Assembly (NCBI GenBank): GCA_963989385.1
Contig: OZ022510.1
Location: forward strand, 29,889,448-29,953,447
Length of the DNA stretch: 64,000 nt
From: Ctena decussata
Lineage: Eukaryota > Mollusca > Bivalvia > Lucinida > Lucinidae
Direction of reading: 5' to 3'
Under the pieces are notes generated by a model that was not told where the DNA came from, made no database searches, and saw only the letters and a program-made list of their open reading frames with translations. How positions within the stretch are numbered: position 1 is the first letter of the stretch; every line of letters begins with the position of its first letter. Both the position numbers and the translations under genes were made by a program. Shown piece after piece: positions 11,241 to 23,060 of the stretch.

Positions 11241-12439
11241 GTGGCCACACCGGGTAGGCGGCAATCCTGAACACTCGCGGCAATCACGAACGCAGGTCAA
11301 AAATTTACGGGGCTGCTTAGGATGAGTCGACAAAACTTCTTTTTTCAGCGGGAAGAATCAGTTAGAAAATAAAGGTAACTATGCTACGACTTTTAGATAT
11401 GTTCAAAGATATGCCTCACCAATGTTAGTTGTTGAATTCCTATTAAGTTGCCTGTAGTTTAGGCGTAAACGCAAGATCTGTGACTTTTAAACGGCCAAAA
11501 CAACAAAATAGACCAAAATGTTCAAGTTTCAAACATATTTTGATCATTTCCATGATATACAGATGAAATTTAATGTTTTCTGGACAAACTGTGCGTATTC
11601 ATTTGACTCTGTCTTGTACACAAACGAAGTTCCATCGATTTGAAAACAACAGGGTAGAGAACGGAGGCAATCGAAAACGATGCTCATGGCAATCGCCTAA
11701 CGTCAAACAAATGTTTGAAAGGCAATCGATGAACATTTATCGTGTTTATAGCTTCTGCCGATTTTTTAATTCAAATTTAGCCAAAAACCTGTAGAATGTT
11801 GTTTTTTTTTGTTTATTTTTATTATTATTAATTTATTTATTCTTACCCACTTGGGTAACGTCGATACGAGAATTGAACAGAACAAAATATTTATTCTTAC
11901 AAATGGCGCCATGCATTAACCATGCAACACATGTACACTTGGGATAAGTCCTACTATTGTGGAGCATGTTCTTTCCAAAACTGATTAACTTCCGGAATGA
12001 AAAAAAACTTATTCAACCATCGATATTTTGACTCATTTTGCTAATACTGCTAAGACTTGTTATATGATACGATATGTCCCTTGTAAGGCTCCCTTAAAAC
12101 ATAAACTGTGGTGCTCATTATAATTGCCCCATAGAGACAATTTAATGAGAACCAACCATGTATGCTTTAAGCAGAAATTATGGAAACCAATGTTCAGTCT
12201 TACAAACCTCTACTTTCTCTGTACGTTATAGGAAGGAAAACGAGGGTAGTCAATAATGTATTGTACTGCTTGTTTTAAGTTTGAAATTCAAACTTAGGAG
12301 AGGCGTATCAGGCACCAATAAAGACGCTGTGATTCAGCCACCGGACGTCGTTTCTGTATATGGCCAAACTGAAAAAAAACGTTGCTGTTTCCTCTGCACT
12401 GTACTGCGACAGAAATTTGCACATCTGCAAAAGCATGCA

Positions 12440-12765
12440 CATATGCTGTCTTTTCCGTATTTCTCACTCTCTGATGTGCGTTGTTCGCTGTCTACTTTCT
12501 ACTGCGTCCTGTCTACTGTTTACCTTCTTCTTCCTACAATCACATAAATTTTGTGCATGTGATGTGCATTAGTACGCAAATACATCCATAACTTTTGTCC
12601 ATGTCCTTGCATATGCACAAAATCCATCTTAAAGTAGACGTAAAATATACAGGAAGCAGTGACGATATATTGTAGACAGTTAACAGGACACAGTACTGTA
12701 GACAATAAGACAGTAAAAATGACGTAAAAAGTATGCACTATCTGTGGTGTATGTTGACGAGCGTG
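12440..12765. repeat. Imperfect inverted repeat
   Basis: 'gtctactttctactgcgtcctgt' with following 'attttgtgcatgtg' (about 12490-12562) is resembled by the reverse complement of about 12600-12720 ('acaggacacagtactgtagac', 'catatgcacaaaat'). Many mismatches. Non-coding. Confidence 0.5.
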
Positions 12766-13099
12766 TGCGCAGGCAGGCATGTTTGAGTGCTTGATATTGG
12801 ATAGCATAGGATTCGCTATTAAATTCTGAAGAATATCTTGCATAGCATTTGAATCTCATGTACGCCATTGCCCACTATGGTAGTGGCTATTATGTGGTTT
12901 GCCATTTGGCGAATCCTTTGCATGGTAAACGATTCCTACGCATGTAATTGCCCTGCATGAGCTTGTAATTCGTTGAATCCCATGCATGATATTTAAACTT
13001 CTGTTATGGTATTGCCAAGCATGATTTTGCCAAGCATGGGATTTTTTTAAATATTCGAATCCAATGCATGGTATTGACCATTATCGCATTTGGTTTTTG

Positions 13100-13172
13100 A
13101 CAACTATGGTTTGAGGGCTGGATTTGGATTTTGATTGTTTCAGTTCCTGGTCTTTGCATACTTTTTTACTTT
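13100..13172 (+). repeat. 72-bp dispersed segment (copy of 56004-56075)
   Basis: 'ctatggtttgagggctgg' through 'tggtctttgcatactttt' is nearly identical to 56004-56075. It interrupts the CATGCATGG array. At 56 kb the segment belongs to a longer repeat, so this copy is a fragment of that family. Confidence 0.8.
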
Positions 13173-14224
13173 TATGCCTAATATTGGCCAGTATCGTATT
13201 GGCTAGCACTAGTTTGCCATTCGACGAATCCCATGCATGGTATTTACATTCTATGCATGGAATTATCATCCATGGTAGTGAGTGACATATGGTTCTTCAT
13301 TCGGCGAATATCATGCGTGGTGTTCGATCCATGCATGACATGGCATTGACAAAATTCAACGAATCCATTGCATGGTATTCGAAGTCTATGTATGTTATTC
13401 CGCAGCATGTTATTGGCTTGCATGTGTTCCATGGTGGAATAACCATGCATGTGATGCTGGCCAATACCATGTACGTAAATCGTCAAATGGCGATCGTAGG
13501 CTAGCAAATACGATGGTGGGCTACACCATGTATGGAGTTCGTCATATTAGATGGAAAATCCCATACTTCCAAACACATGTTGGGAAACAATGAATGAACA
13601 ATGAAATACTACATGCATGAAATTCGTCCATTGCAAATTACACGCTAGCCGGTATCAAAGTTGGCAATGTCATGCATGGCATTCAAATACCATATATGAG
13701 ATTCGTCGAAAGACAAACCAAATGTAAGTCAATACCATACTTGGCAAAATCACACATGGGACTTGAATACCATGCCTGGAATTCGTCGGATGGCGAATCC
13801 TATGTTAGCCAATACCATGATGGACAATACCGTGCGTAAGACTGGAATACCATGCGTTGAACTCGTCGAATTGCTATCTCCAGGCTAGCCGATACCATAC
13901 TCGGCATATCAAATATGCTATTCGAATACCGTCCATGGCATTCCTCGGAAGGTGAACCCCAGGCTACCCACAATTCTGATGGACGTACTGCCCATGGGAA
14001 GCGGTTCTGTGCATGGGAATCGTCGACTGACAAATCATCCAATGCTAACCATAATCAGTCTGGGCAATGCTGTGCAGGGGATTCGAATATGATGCATGGG
14101 TTTCATCAAATGGCGAATACCATGCTAGCCAAACCCATGCTTCATGCTTGACAATGCCATGTAACATACATTGAGATTTGACTAATAGCCAACACATGCT
14201 TCCCAATAACGCATTGAACAATGC

Positions 14225-14421
14225 CATAATAGAATCTGTGAGTGAGTGAGTAAACTCGGGTTTAACGTCCCACCAACAACGAGGTCATATGGAGACGGGA
14301 CCTCGGTTAAAAGTCGCATCCGAAAGACTGGAGAAGAGGGGGATCGATCTTGCGACCCTTGGACGAATGGGTAGTCCGGAGTATTATCCACTACACTACA
14401 GCCACTCCTCATAATGGAATC
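14225..14421 (-). mobile_element. tRNA-derived SINE with target-site duplication
   Basis: On the minus strand the head has an A-box-like 'tagtgtagtgg' and a B-box-like 'agatcgatccc', i.e. an internal RNA polymerase III promoter. The body ends in 'ggacgttaaacccgag' and a (CTCA)n tail. The flanks cataatagaatc (14225-14236) and cataatggaatc (14410-14421) are a 12-bp target duplication with one mismatch. SINEs of this kind are mobilised in trans by LINEs. Confidence 0.85.
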
Positions 14422-15004
14422 CGAGTAGGCCTACATGGGATTCATCAAATGCCAAAAAGCAAACGTTCAACCCAATGCCATGCTGTGCATTCAAATTCCG
14501 TGTACGGATTTCATCGAATGACGAATCCAAAGCTAGCCAATACCTTGCTGAGTAATACCATGCATGGGATTTGAATACTGGTATGCATCAGATATATCGA
14601 CTGGCAAACCCCATATCAGCCAATAACATACTGAATAAAATACCATGCAGGGGGGTTCGTCGAATGGTGAACTCCATGTATCCAATACCATGCTGGGCAA
14701 TACTATGTATGAATTTCGAATACATAAATAATGAACCCCATGCTAATCGACATCATGCTGTGCAATTTCATGAATGGGATTTGAATACCATTCATGGTAT
14801 CCATCGAATGGCAAATCCAATGATACACATTACCATGATGAGCAACATAATGCATAATATTCAAATACCATGTATGAAACTTGTCGAAAGGCGAACCTTA
14901 TGGTACATGTACCCAATACCAAGCTGGACAATACCATGCATGGGATTCGAATACCTGCCAAGGAATTCGTCGATACATGGCAAATCCCATGCTAGCAAAT
15001 GGAC

Positions 15005-15835
15005 TTTGTATATTGAGCTACGTTGAGCCTGACAACAGCATTAACAATAATCACAACAGCAACCATAGTTGACATTGTGTTATATTGGGGAACGATGGGT
15101 ATTTAAAGCAACAATACATATACTGTGCTTCGTTGTGTTTTTCGAGCGTCTGGTTCAGACAATGACCTCAGACAACGACAAATCAATAATAAGAACAACA
15201 ATTTCAGCGACAAAAACAAGCAAAAGGCTTTTACCCATATAAAGTATATTTAAATGTTTCTAGGCATAACTCTTCTTCAAGACATACTTGGATTCCAGTG
15301 CAATCTCGTGTCTGTTAACAGAAACACTCAGTCTTGAAGGCGCATGTTATTAAAAAATAATGAAAAATAACGCAGCATAGCTTTATCTAGAAACAGTTTG
15401 TTGTACAGCTTCTTCGTCATCGATTGCCATGCCCTGCGTTAGTCGATTGCAACTGATTTTAGAAAACAACGTTTTCGATTGCCAGAAGTTTTTACCCTTG
15501 AATTTTCATCCCCCTCCAAGTACGGTGAAAATTAAACGTAGAACCTAGAACTTTTACAGGTGTTTAGGAAAGACATTCAAGTTTATGAGAAGACTATGTT
15601 TTATTTAATTTGACCTTGAATAATTTGGAATATAAGCCAGAGATCTGAATTTGCCAGTCTAAAATTTCATGGTCAAAATGTAAGAAGGCAGTGCGACATT
15701 TCGTAAAGATTTTGTGAAGAAAATTCTTCTTCAGGGAAATTTTCAGACATGCTGCTTCGGACCAGTAATAAATGTTTTACCCAAAGCCGTTCGATTAAAT
15801 GAAATAAAACATGTTAAACTGAGTTACCCTAACTC
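15005..15835. other. Interior of the 4.7-kb element, right flank
   Basis: No gene. 'gattgcc'/'gattgca' motifs at 15425-15480 mirror 'ggcaatcg' motifs at 11660-11740 near the other end. Confidence 0.4.
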
Positions 15836-15961
15836 GTCGCGTAAATATTTGATCCGCGTTCTGGATTGCCGCGAGTGTTCAGGATTGCCGCCTACCCGGT
15901 GTGGTGGCGCACTTCATAAATAACCAGGTCAGTAATCTATACTTATCTAGAGCCACACACT

Positions 15962-16110
15962 GCGAAAAGAAAATCCGTAGATTTTACGGTTGAATACCTA
16001 GCAACCAACTGCCAGTCCATTTACCGTTATTTTTACGGGCGTCTGCCTGTACAAAACGTGAAATGTTGCCATGCATTCTACCGTAAATTTTACGGATTTT
16101 TTTTACAGCG
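15962..16110. repeat. Small TIR element with ACGGTAAAAT-type ends
   Basis: 'aaaatccgtagattttacggt' near 15970 is matched inverted by 'accgtaaattttacggattt' near 16080-16100. An inner 'accgttatttttacggg' repeats the motif. ~145-bp MITE, family not determined. Confidence 0.65.
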
Positions 16111-17380
16111 CAGATTGTCTGTGCGAAACTGTGACACTCTCTAAAAACTACACGGCTATTTTAAATTACTTCGAGAGACCTACACTATTCTTATTTCTTA
16201 ATCTAGGGTCCCTACCTTCACTTTAGACTTCCTAAGTTTCGGAGACTACGCATTTGAAAAGGGAAGACTCCAACCAGACTGTGCTGACGCCCACGCGACT
16301 CCTCACAAATGTGCACATATCATGAGGCACCCAATGTGACGTCAATCAGTCATTTTTACTTTCAGCTTTCTAAATATGTAGTATACTGATTAGATCAGAA
16401 TATCCATATTGTGTAGTTTCATACAAATAGAACAAAAAAAGAAGTTGTAAGAGAAGAAAAGAGTAAAAAGAGTAAGAGATAAGAAAAAAGAAAGTCTCAC
16501 GGCATCAGATAATTTGCGCAGATATCCATATTCCAAAACTTTCTGTAGCCTCTGAAATAGCAGCCACTTAAGATTCCTAAACATGTATTAAATTGTACAG
16601 GTTGTGAACTAGCTTTTTCTCTCAGAGTTATATGGAGTTCTCTATTTCATTCCGTTCGGTTCCAGTTTTATAAAACTATAAGTAATATTTGAAAAGTTCA
16701 GGAAATCAGTAGGTATTTATACAGAGATTCCTGTAGAGCTACCATTGACACATGTATGTGAGTTGAAAGTATTATGCGTCAATAAAATATCAGAAAATCC
16801 ATTTCCAAATATATCTAAAGTTTCATGAACTGATTATATCCAGTCTGATTGAAAAAAAAAATCATGTAAAAAGTTCATTCATTGGTATAGAGTATAACAA
16901 ATTGTGTAATTATTCTATAACCAGAAATTAAAAACTCAGCGTTTTTGGAGATGTAAAGGTACATTACCGAGCTCTCAATAAATCATAAAATAAACAGTCA
17001 TATGTTTAGCATCAATATTTTAGATAAAATACCACCGGCCTTCAATTTTAATATTTTATGTTTATATCTGTCTTTACGGTGACAATAGTTCCTTGCACAA
17101 ACTGTACACTGGGGTGGTGATATATTGTTTCAAGACTGTCTATTCGATCCAATCATCTCCGATATTGCTACTGACACTCTGTGTGCGCTGAATCATGTAT
17201 AACGCTTGGTCAACTATATGTTTGTTTATTCAGAATTTCCATATTATCTGCGTCTTATCTGTCTCAATATACACACCAGTGATTTATGACAGCTATTAAA
17301 TTTTGAACCACTGCGTAATTGTTCTGGCGAGTTTGTAGCGTCTTGACTTTGAAACATTTATTCATGTATTTTGTTTTCAA
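16111..17380. other. Unassigned AT-rich sequence
   Basis: No coding region or repeat recognised. Confidence 0.4.
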
Positions 17381-17430
17381 TTTTAAACAGTGACCTATAT
17401 ATATATATTTATAGGTCACTGTTTTAAAAC
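17381..17430. repeat. Short hairpin
   Basis: 'aacagtgacctata' pairs with 'tataggtcactgtt' around an AT-rich (ta)n loop. Too weak to name. Confidence 0.6.
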
Positions 17431-17696
17431 AGTGCGTCTGTAGAAGCAATGGAGAGTTACCGTGTTTTATTCTGCAACAATTTACTGTTTCGGGGTGCGG
17501 GAGTCTAATTGCTTACGTCACTGCAACTACTGACGTATTTTTTTTCTTTCTAAAATCGCCATAAAAACGTGACAGTTAAGAATATTGGCGGGAGCATGAA
17601 CGCGCTGGCAGGAAGGTTGGCAGAGTTAGAATGAAAAGAATAGTTTTTTCGGCGTTTCTGAGAGTTAGAATCTTAATAGTTCAGCTCTAGCATTGA

Positions 17697-17910
17697 ATTG
17701 TTGAGTAATAATTCACTGTTTGTCGGTCAGTTGTAAGTAGATATATCACGAGCGCCCGTGTTATCATCTACTTTACAACAGACCTCATTTGAAATGTTGA
17801 GTAATAATTCACTGTTTGGAGGTCAGTTGTAAAGTAGATGATAGAAGTGCTCGTGCTATCATCTACTTTACAACTGACCTCCAAACAGTGAATTATTACT
17901 CAATAATTCA
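17697..17910. repeat. Foldback repeat with perfect 48-bp arms
   Basis: 17797-17844 and 17856-17903 are perfect reverse complements around an 11-base loop. A third, slightly diverged copy of the arm precedes them at about 17702-17745 (inverse partner 17763-17788). A related, more degraded foldback lies at 42335-42430 ('ggtcagttataagtagat'). Confidence 0.85.
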
Positions 17911-18330
17911 CTGCTAGGGCTGATTTATTTCTAAATTCGGACCAGTCTGCGCGTCATAGCGGCCCGAACAGTAACTCGAATTTTATAGACTCGACCATGC
18001 TTGCTAACAATTCTATGTCTATACTTAGTTTCAAAGAAAGTGTTTAGGCGTTTATACGGCATATAAACACTACTGGGGGGGGGGGCATTTATGATAATGA
18101 GATGATGCGAACTGATTTGATTATGGGCATTTATTATGCTAAGAGCATGTCATAGATTATATCGGCTAATCTAATAAAGCCCATGTTACTCTTTTCTATT
18201 GATCAAATACGGGTTGATTTATGTTCATTCAAATTATTTGACAGTGTAACACCCAAACCAAATAATCTTAATTGCATTTCAAATAAGATAAAAGAAAACA
18301 ACATTGGATGGCGATAGGGTCCAAACAACC
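17911..18330. other. Unassigned sequence
   Basis: Nothing recognised; a run of G lies near 18076-18085. Confidence 0.4.
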
Positions 18331-18378
18331 CTCACCCGCACCTACTGCAAGCGCACAGCAGGCCCTTGCCCTACAACG
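18331..18378 (-). mobile_element. SINE head fragment (same family as 44405)
   Basis: 'cccgcacctactgcaagcgc' ... 'aggcccttgcc' is the reverse complement of the head of the SINE at 44408-44450 ('ggcaagggcctactgtgctt'). Only the ~48-bp head is recognisable. Confidence 0.6.
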
Positions 18379-18749
18379 TTCCAAATCAGTAGGACGCCCC
18401 GGGACTGAAAGTTTCCGCACAGCCAGTGTTGTACAGACTTTTCACAGACATCACTTATGAGTATTTACTCATATGGAAACCATCGTCGACACGACCTCTC
18501 TGGCGGGCGGGATAGGGGTGGGGATGTAACCTCGAGTCTACCCGTTTCTACCCGTTATGGTAGCGCTGAAGCTACCCGTGCGTATAACCCGTACAACTAG
18601 CAAAAGCGGAGGAGACGGAGGGGATGGGAGATTGGCCTGGGGCGCAATTCGCTATCCGTACGGCATCTGCTTCTCGCTAAGCATTGGCTGTCCCTATAAC
18701 ATATTCTCTGTACTTACTAAATAAGTATTCTTAGTTAAGATCCTTCGGT

Positions 18750-18797
18750 TCATAGTTTTTTTTTTTTTTTTTTTTTGGGGGGGGGGGGGGGGGGGTC
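18750..18797. repeat. Homopolymer junction (T)n(G)n
   Basis: About 22 T followed by about 20 G. It marks the left edge of the second TGTCCGACA repeat. Length in the assembly is unreliable. Confidence 0.8.
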
Positions 18798-19926
18798 TAA
18801 AACCGTAAAAATGTCAGGAAAGTGACCAAACCCATTATAAATGCTTACAGAGTAGTTATTAGGAACAAATGGTTAATAAAAAAACTACTAGGATATGATA
18901 ATAAAGTAACAAAAATACTTCAAGAAGAAATCAGAATTTGCCGGACATTTAGGGAACTCCATCCCTAAGTGTCCGACAGGTTTTGGTTCTTTTAAAGAGT
19001 GAGCTGTAACTGTAGAATCATTAAATATGACCATAACATGTTGAAATAGCCGATATATATTAAATAAATGTTGATAGATTATTGACGACTGGTCTGACAG
19101 TTTGTATTAAAATATACAATATAGAAAAAGGAAAATTTTGGAAAAGCAAACTGCAAGCAGTTGTGTGGTAATAGTTTTGTACGTACCAAATACATTTTGC
19201 GGCATTTTTTTCCCTAAGGTTCTTGATATATATTCTAATACAGAAAAGTAGTTAATTTACCAATGTATCTTTAGAAGATAATAATGAATGGTTTTATCAC
19301 TTCTACTTCACTTGAAAATAGATTCATACATTGTCGGACACTTAGGGACACATGTCCCTAAATGTCCGACAGATTTTGTTTTCATCTTGCTTACATTACA
19401 TTAGTATTTTTAAAGAATTATTTGTACCAAATGGTTACTTTATATGCATTTATAATATTTTATAATGGTTTTGCTCACTTTCGCGAAGTTTTAGAAACCC
19501 TAAGATTTTGCCTGACACTTAAAAATGTTCTACTGCTATTTATATGCATTCTGTAACGAACTTGATACCTTTCCCGGCATTTTGTGTTTATTATTATCAT
19601 TATTACTGTTATTATATTATATAAAAGTATCTTTTTCACTTTTTTACGATCATATTTATTGTTTTTACTCTAATAAAGAACACTTATATTGATTTTCAAC
19701 TTTTCGGACATTTAGGGTTGTCGGACATTTAGGGACCTTTGGGTCGTCCCTAAGTGTGCGACAAATTTTTTTCTAAGTTAGATTTTGAGTATTTTTCACT
19801 AATTATTTTTTTGAAATATTTACTAATTATGCTTTAAATAATGGTTTCTTTCACTATTCTGACATTTATAGAAAAAAATAAATTTTGTCGGACACTTAGG
19901 GCTGTCGGACACTTAGGGACCCTACA
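18797..19926. repeat. TGTCCGACA palindromic-module repeat, copy 2 (rearranged)
   Basis: 18797-19165 matches 2815-3275 in direct orientation (without the 3068-3165 insertion). 19170-19926 matches 2056-2790 in inverse orientation. The palindromic modules sit at about 18935-18980, 19333-19372, 19708-19765 and 19885-19922. Relative to copy 1, one portion has been inverted, or the two halves were separate units. No transposase frame. Confidence 0.75.
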
Positions 19927-20159
19927 GTCGTCTACGCACAAAGAAATAATCCCTTTTTTTCGCCGGAAAAAATGGCGGGAAATTTTGAACAGAAACAGTC
20001 CCAAAATAATGCTCGTCTGATAAGATATGCAGTCATAATTTTCCAACGGACCAGATCAGAAAGAAATTTGATGTTTTGTTATTGAAATCAGACGCATATC
20101 GGTACCTCAATGCATTTTGCACACCCAAAACAACGATCACAGTTTGACAACCGTTTTTC

Positions 20160-20340
20160 AGAAAAGTAAAACCCTACGACAGTACCCCAAAGTTATTTTG
20201 CAAAGAAAATTGTCCCAAAAAGTCAAATTAGATGCCATTATAACTGAACCGTAGTTCATACATTCGACCGTCTTTTAGCGTGGTATATCTTCGGGAGAAA
20301 GTCTATTTAGTTTGAAAATCGATAATGAAGTTGGTCATTT
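20160..20340 (+). repeat. Duplicated segment (partner 22895-23060)
   Basis: Shares 'ttattttgcaaagaaaatt' and 'gggagaaagtctatttagt' in the same order and spacing with 22910-23060. Diverged copies of an unnamed repeat, about 2.7 kb apart. Confidence 0.6.
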
Positions 20341-20574
20341 TTACGTATACATGGCACGTGCGTTCGTCAACACACAGACATTTTTTCAGCTGGATCGACT
20401 TGAGGAGACCAACTGTTTCTTCATTTATGGTATAGTAAAGCTTGTAATCATTTAGCATACAGTGAATTTATTAAGATTTTGCGTTAGTCTGTCTGCCTGC
20501 GATTTTTGGGGCTTCTGAATTTAGGCTACACGCCGAGAACGAGAGAAAGCAAAACAAACACACTGGTCAACCAC

Positions 20575-20735
20575 AAAGTTTGACAAACGAAAACCCCACA
20601 AGACACCAAAATTCACCTTACCCCTGAGTCTGGACCCTGCACTTTTGGTGGGTAGATATCAACTGCTTACCTACACACCAAAATTCACCTTACCCCTCCC
20701 TCCCCCCGCCCCCCCCCCCCCCCCCCCCACAAAAA
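20575..20735 (+). repeat. Short tandem duplication and C/A homopolymers
   Basis: 'caccaaaattcaccttaccc' occurs at about 20605 and again at about 20677. The second copy runs into a long C run and an A run near 20700-20740. Confidence 0.7.
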
Positions 20736-20799
20736 AAAAAGATGGCCACTTGGGACACCCTAGATCTATTTTTTTTATTTAACGGCACATTTACCGTGA

Positions 20800-21065
20800 T
20801 CAACCTGCATAGTAAGACAAACAGGTCTGAGCAAGCAGTGTAGACCCAGGAGCAGTCTGATCTGGGTCAGCAATTTTTCCTTAATACCTGCACATTTTGG
20901 GTACTCCATTTGTGGGTGATATAGATATGTTCAAAATGTAGGATGCTGTTATCTTAGTATTATGGGTAATCACTGTAACTGTGTGTGACATTTTTTGTAG
21001 AACTATTATTTGTTTTTGTTGTTTTCATAGTTTGCAGGGATTAAAAAGAAAGCCTACCTACCTAA
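20800..21065 (+). mobile_element. SINE-like repeat with CCTA tail
   Basis: Contains the 'agcagtgtagacccagg ... gatctgggtcagca' hairpin core seen at 7555, 39725 and 60490. It ends 'gggattaaaaagaaag' plus a short (CCTA)n tail. The simple-sequence tail suggests a retroposon, but I see no clear A or B box. Confidence 0.4.
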
Positions 21066-22894
21066 GTACTCTCCAAAAATCCTAGTTAATAGGCAACTGC
21101 AAACAAAATACTTTTTATGATTGGCCTGTGGCTGAGATGGGAGGAGGGGAAAGGGGCATGAAGAAATACATATTCTATAGAATTAAATGCCAAAAGTTAT
21201 GTTTTAGCTTAAATCTCATAAAGAAAATTAAAAGGCTCATATTGAAGTTATATTAATAGAAATGATACCATAAACTGAAAAATAGAAAAAAATTATATTT
21301 CCTGATTAATTTAATCCATCTTTAATGTTTGCAGCTTCAGACCAAAGCGAAGGAACTTGTAATTACTAATCAGTTATTAAGTTACTTGAGAGAAAAGCTT
21401 GATGACAGACATTAAATAATGAGTCATGACTGTAAAGGGATGCAGTTTAGTGCATTTGAATGAGAGGTAGCCCCTTCCTGTCTATCCCCACCCCCCAAAC
21501 ACACACACACACACCAACCGATTAAAAAGCATTTTCACAGAGGATTTTATTGGCCAAATATTTAGGACTTTATTATGCTAGCAAGCTTTTTTATATCATT
21601 ATAAGTGCACAAAATAATGAATGGGGCATGCCCTGCTAACTGATGGACCCTGCACTTTATGTGGAATGTTGCATAATGCTGTTTGTCCTTCTACAAGTCA
21701 AGACTATGTTAGAATGAAAACAATTACACAGTTCCACCATAATTGTTGCACCAGCATCAATGGGCTTCATATTAACACCTGTTGTGCCCTCTCATTAGAA
21801 GCACTTCAGCAAGAGCATAGATGGTTCTATTAATGGATCACAAAAAATGTTTTTATGGCTGAATAAGACAGAATTCCCAGAATTGCTATCATGCTCCAGC
21901 TGAGTCTTTGTATAATCATTATCATAAAACCATCACTTGTGGAACTGTCTCCAGAATTTTTTTTCTTATTATGTACATATGTTATAATTTATTTTGGCTA
22001 TTTATTTATTTATACTTATAGGGAAAACACTGAAGGGCAATGTCAGACTGCATGTGAATATAATAATTTGAGCAGAGCTTTATACATTTAGAATACCTAT
22101 ATAGTACTAATTTGTTCATTTGAAAATTGTGTTAAATTTTAATTTTTGATCAAAAGCAACTGTGATGAGAAACCACAACATACTGTACATTTTACTTGAA
22201 GAGAAATGATAAAAAATAACTCCACTTTGGCTCACTAGATATTGGCCTATTATTTTTCTTGTTTAATCATGTTTATATCTTACCATTATTCAACTTAGAG
22301 AATAGATTACCAAGTCCTGAGCCTTTGCCACATATTTAATCAAGTTTTCTGGTTTGCTGGACAGCTGTGCTTTTTATTTTATTTGTGTGTGTGTGTAGGG
22401 GTGGGGGTTGGGGATGGAGGAAGGGTGGAGGAAGAAGGGGGGGGGGGTAGAGGGGCCTTAAGTTGGGTAGGGTGATCGTGTGAGTTGCAGGAGAGGCTTT
22501 GAAATATTGGCACGTGCAGGATTAATTGGATGGCAAAATTATTTTTTTCTAGCAGTCCCTCTGATTGTGACCACAATGTACCGGTCTTAATAACTTATAA
22601 GCAAGTAAATGCGAAGTTTGAAACAGTTGACGCAGTTCTGTAATTGCGTCACAACTGTCATAAATCGATCGATTTGTTTACAGTATGGTGTAGGCTACTG
22701 ATCAGAATTCTTTTCCCAATCATTCTGAAGAAAGTACAGAAAAAAATATTGTTGTATGTTGAATTACTAGATGCGTTCCTCTTCGTGTGTCGGATTTCAG
22801 GATTCAAGAACATTTCGGTAATGTTTAAATTTATAACAGATTATTTTGCTGTCTATCGATCAGGTAAAAAAATCCGCCATTAATTTGAGAAAAT
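21066..22894. other. Unassigned sequence
   Basis: No gene recognised. Contains a short (AC)n at about 21497-21513 and a G-rich tract at 22382-22450. Confidence 0.4.
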
Positions 22895-23060
22895 GAAATA
22901 GGGTACCTAAACATTATTTTGCAAAGGAAATTGTCCCAAACACCGAATTACTTAATTTTTATAATGGAGAAAGGGCAGACACCATGGTTTTTCATGGCAT
23001 ATGTTCGCCGACGGGAGAAAGTCGATTTATTTTGAAAATTGCTGTTGAAGTTGGCGGATA
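22895..23060 (+). repeat. Duplicated segment (partner 20160-20340)
   Basis: See the partner: shared 'attattttgcaaaggaaatt' and 'gggagaaagtcgatttat' in the same order. Confidence 0.6.

Larger units (their letters stand above)
12770..15010. repeat. Degenerate CATGCATGG satellite in two opposed orientations
   Basis: Motifs of the kind 'aataccatgcatgggattc', 'gtcgaatggcgaatcc' and 'atgctagcc' recur dozens of times at irregular spacing, apparently a decayed unit of roughly 80 bp. Left of about 13430 they read in inverse form ('ccattcgacgaatccc', 'gcatggtattg'); right of it they read forward. The array is therefore one giant imperfect palindrome. The open frames within it are by-products. It lies within the 11245-15904 element and is interrupted by a SINE and by a 72-bp dispersed segment. 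Confidence 0.85.
11245..15904. mobile_element. Putative 4.7-kb TIR element carrying a satellite
   Basis: The 65 bases 11245-11309 ('ccacaccgggtaggcggcaa' ... 'tttacg') are repeated with few mismatches as the reverse complement at 15840-15904. Inside each end are several 'ggcaatcg' motifs (11660-11740) or their inverse (15425-15480), like subterminal transposase-binding repeats. The interior is the degenerate CATGCATGG satellite; no transposase is seen. I infer a large non-autonomous DNA transposon. An alternative is two independent insertions of a short element in opposite orientation. Confidence 0.55.

Noticed and set aside
14182..14412. 76-aa ORF in the satellite region
   Set aside because: It coincides with the SINE body.
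21621..21833. Cysteine- and histidine-rich 70-aa ORF
   Set aside because: Cysteine spacing fits no zinc-finger family I recognise and the region lacks other coding signs.
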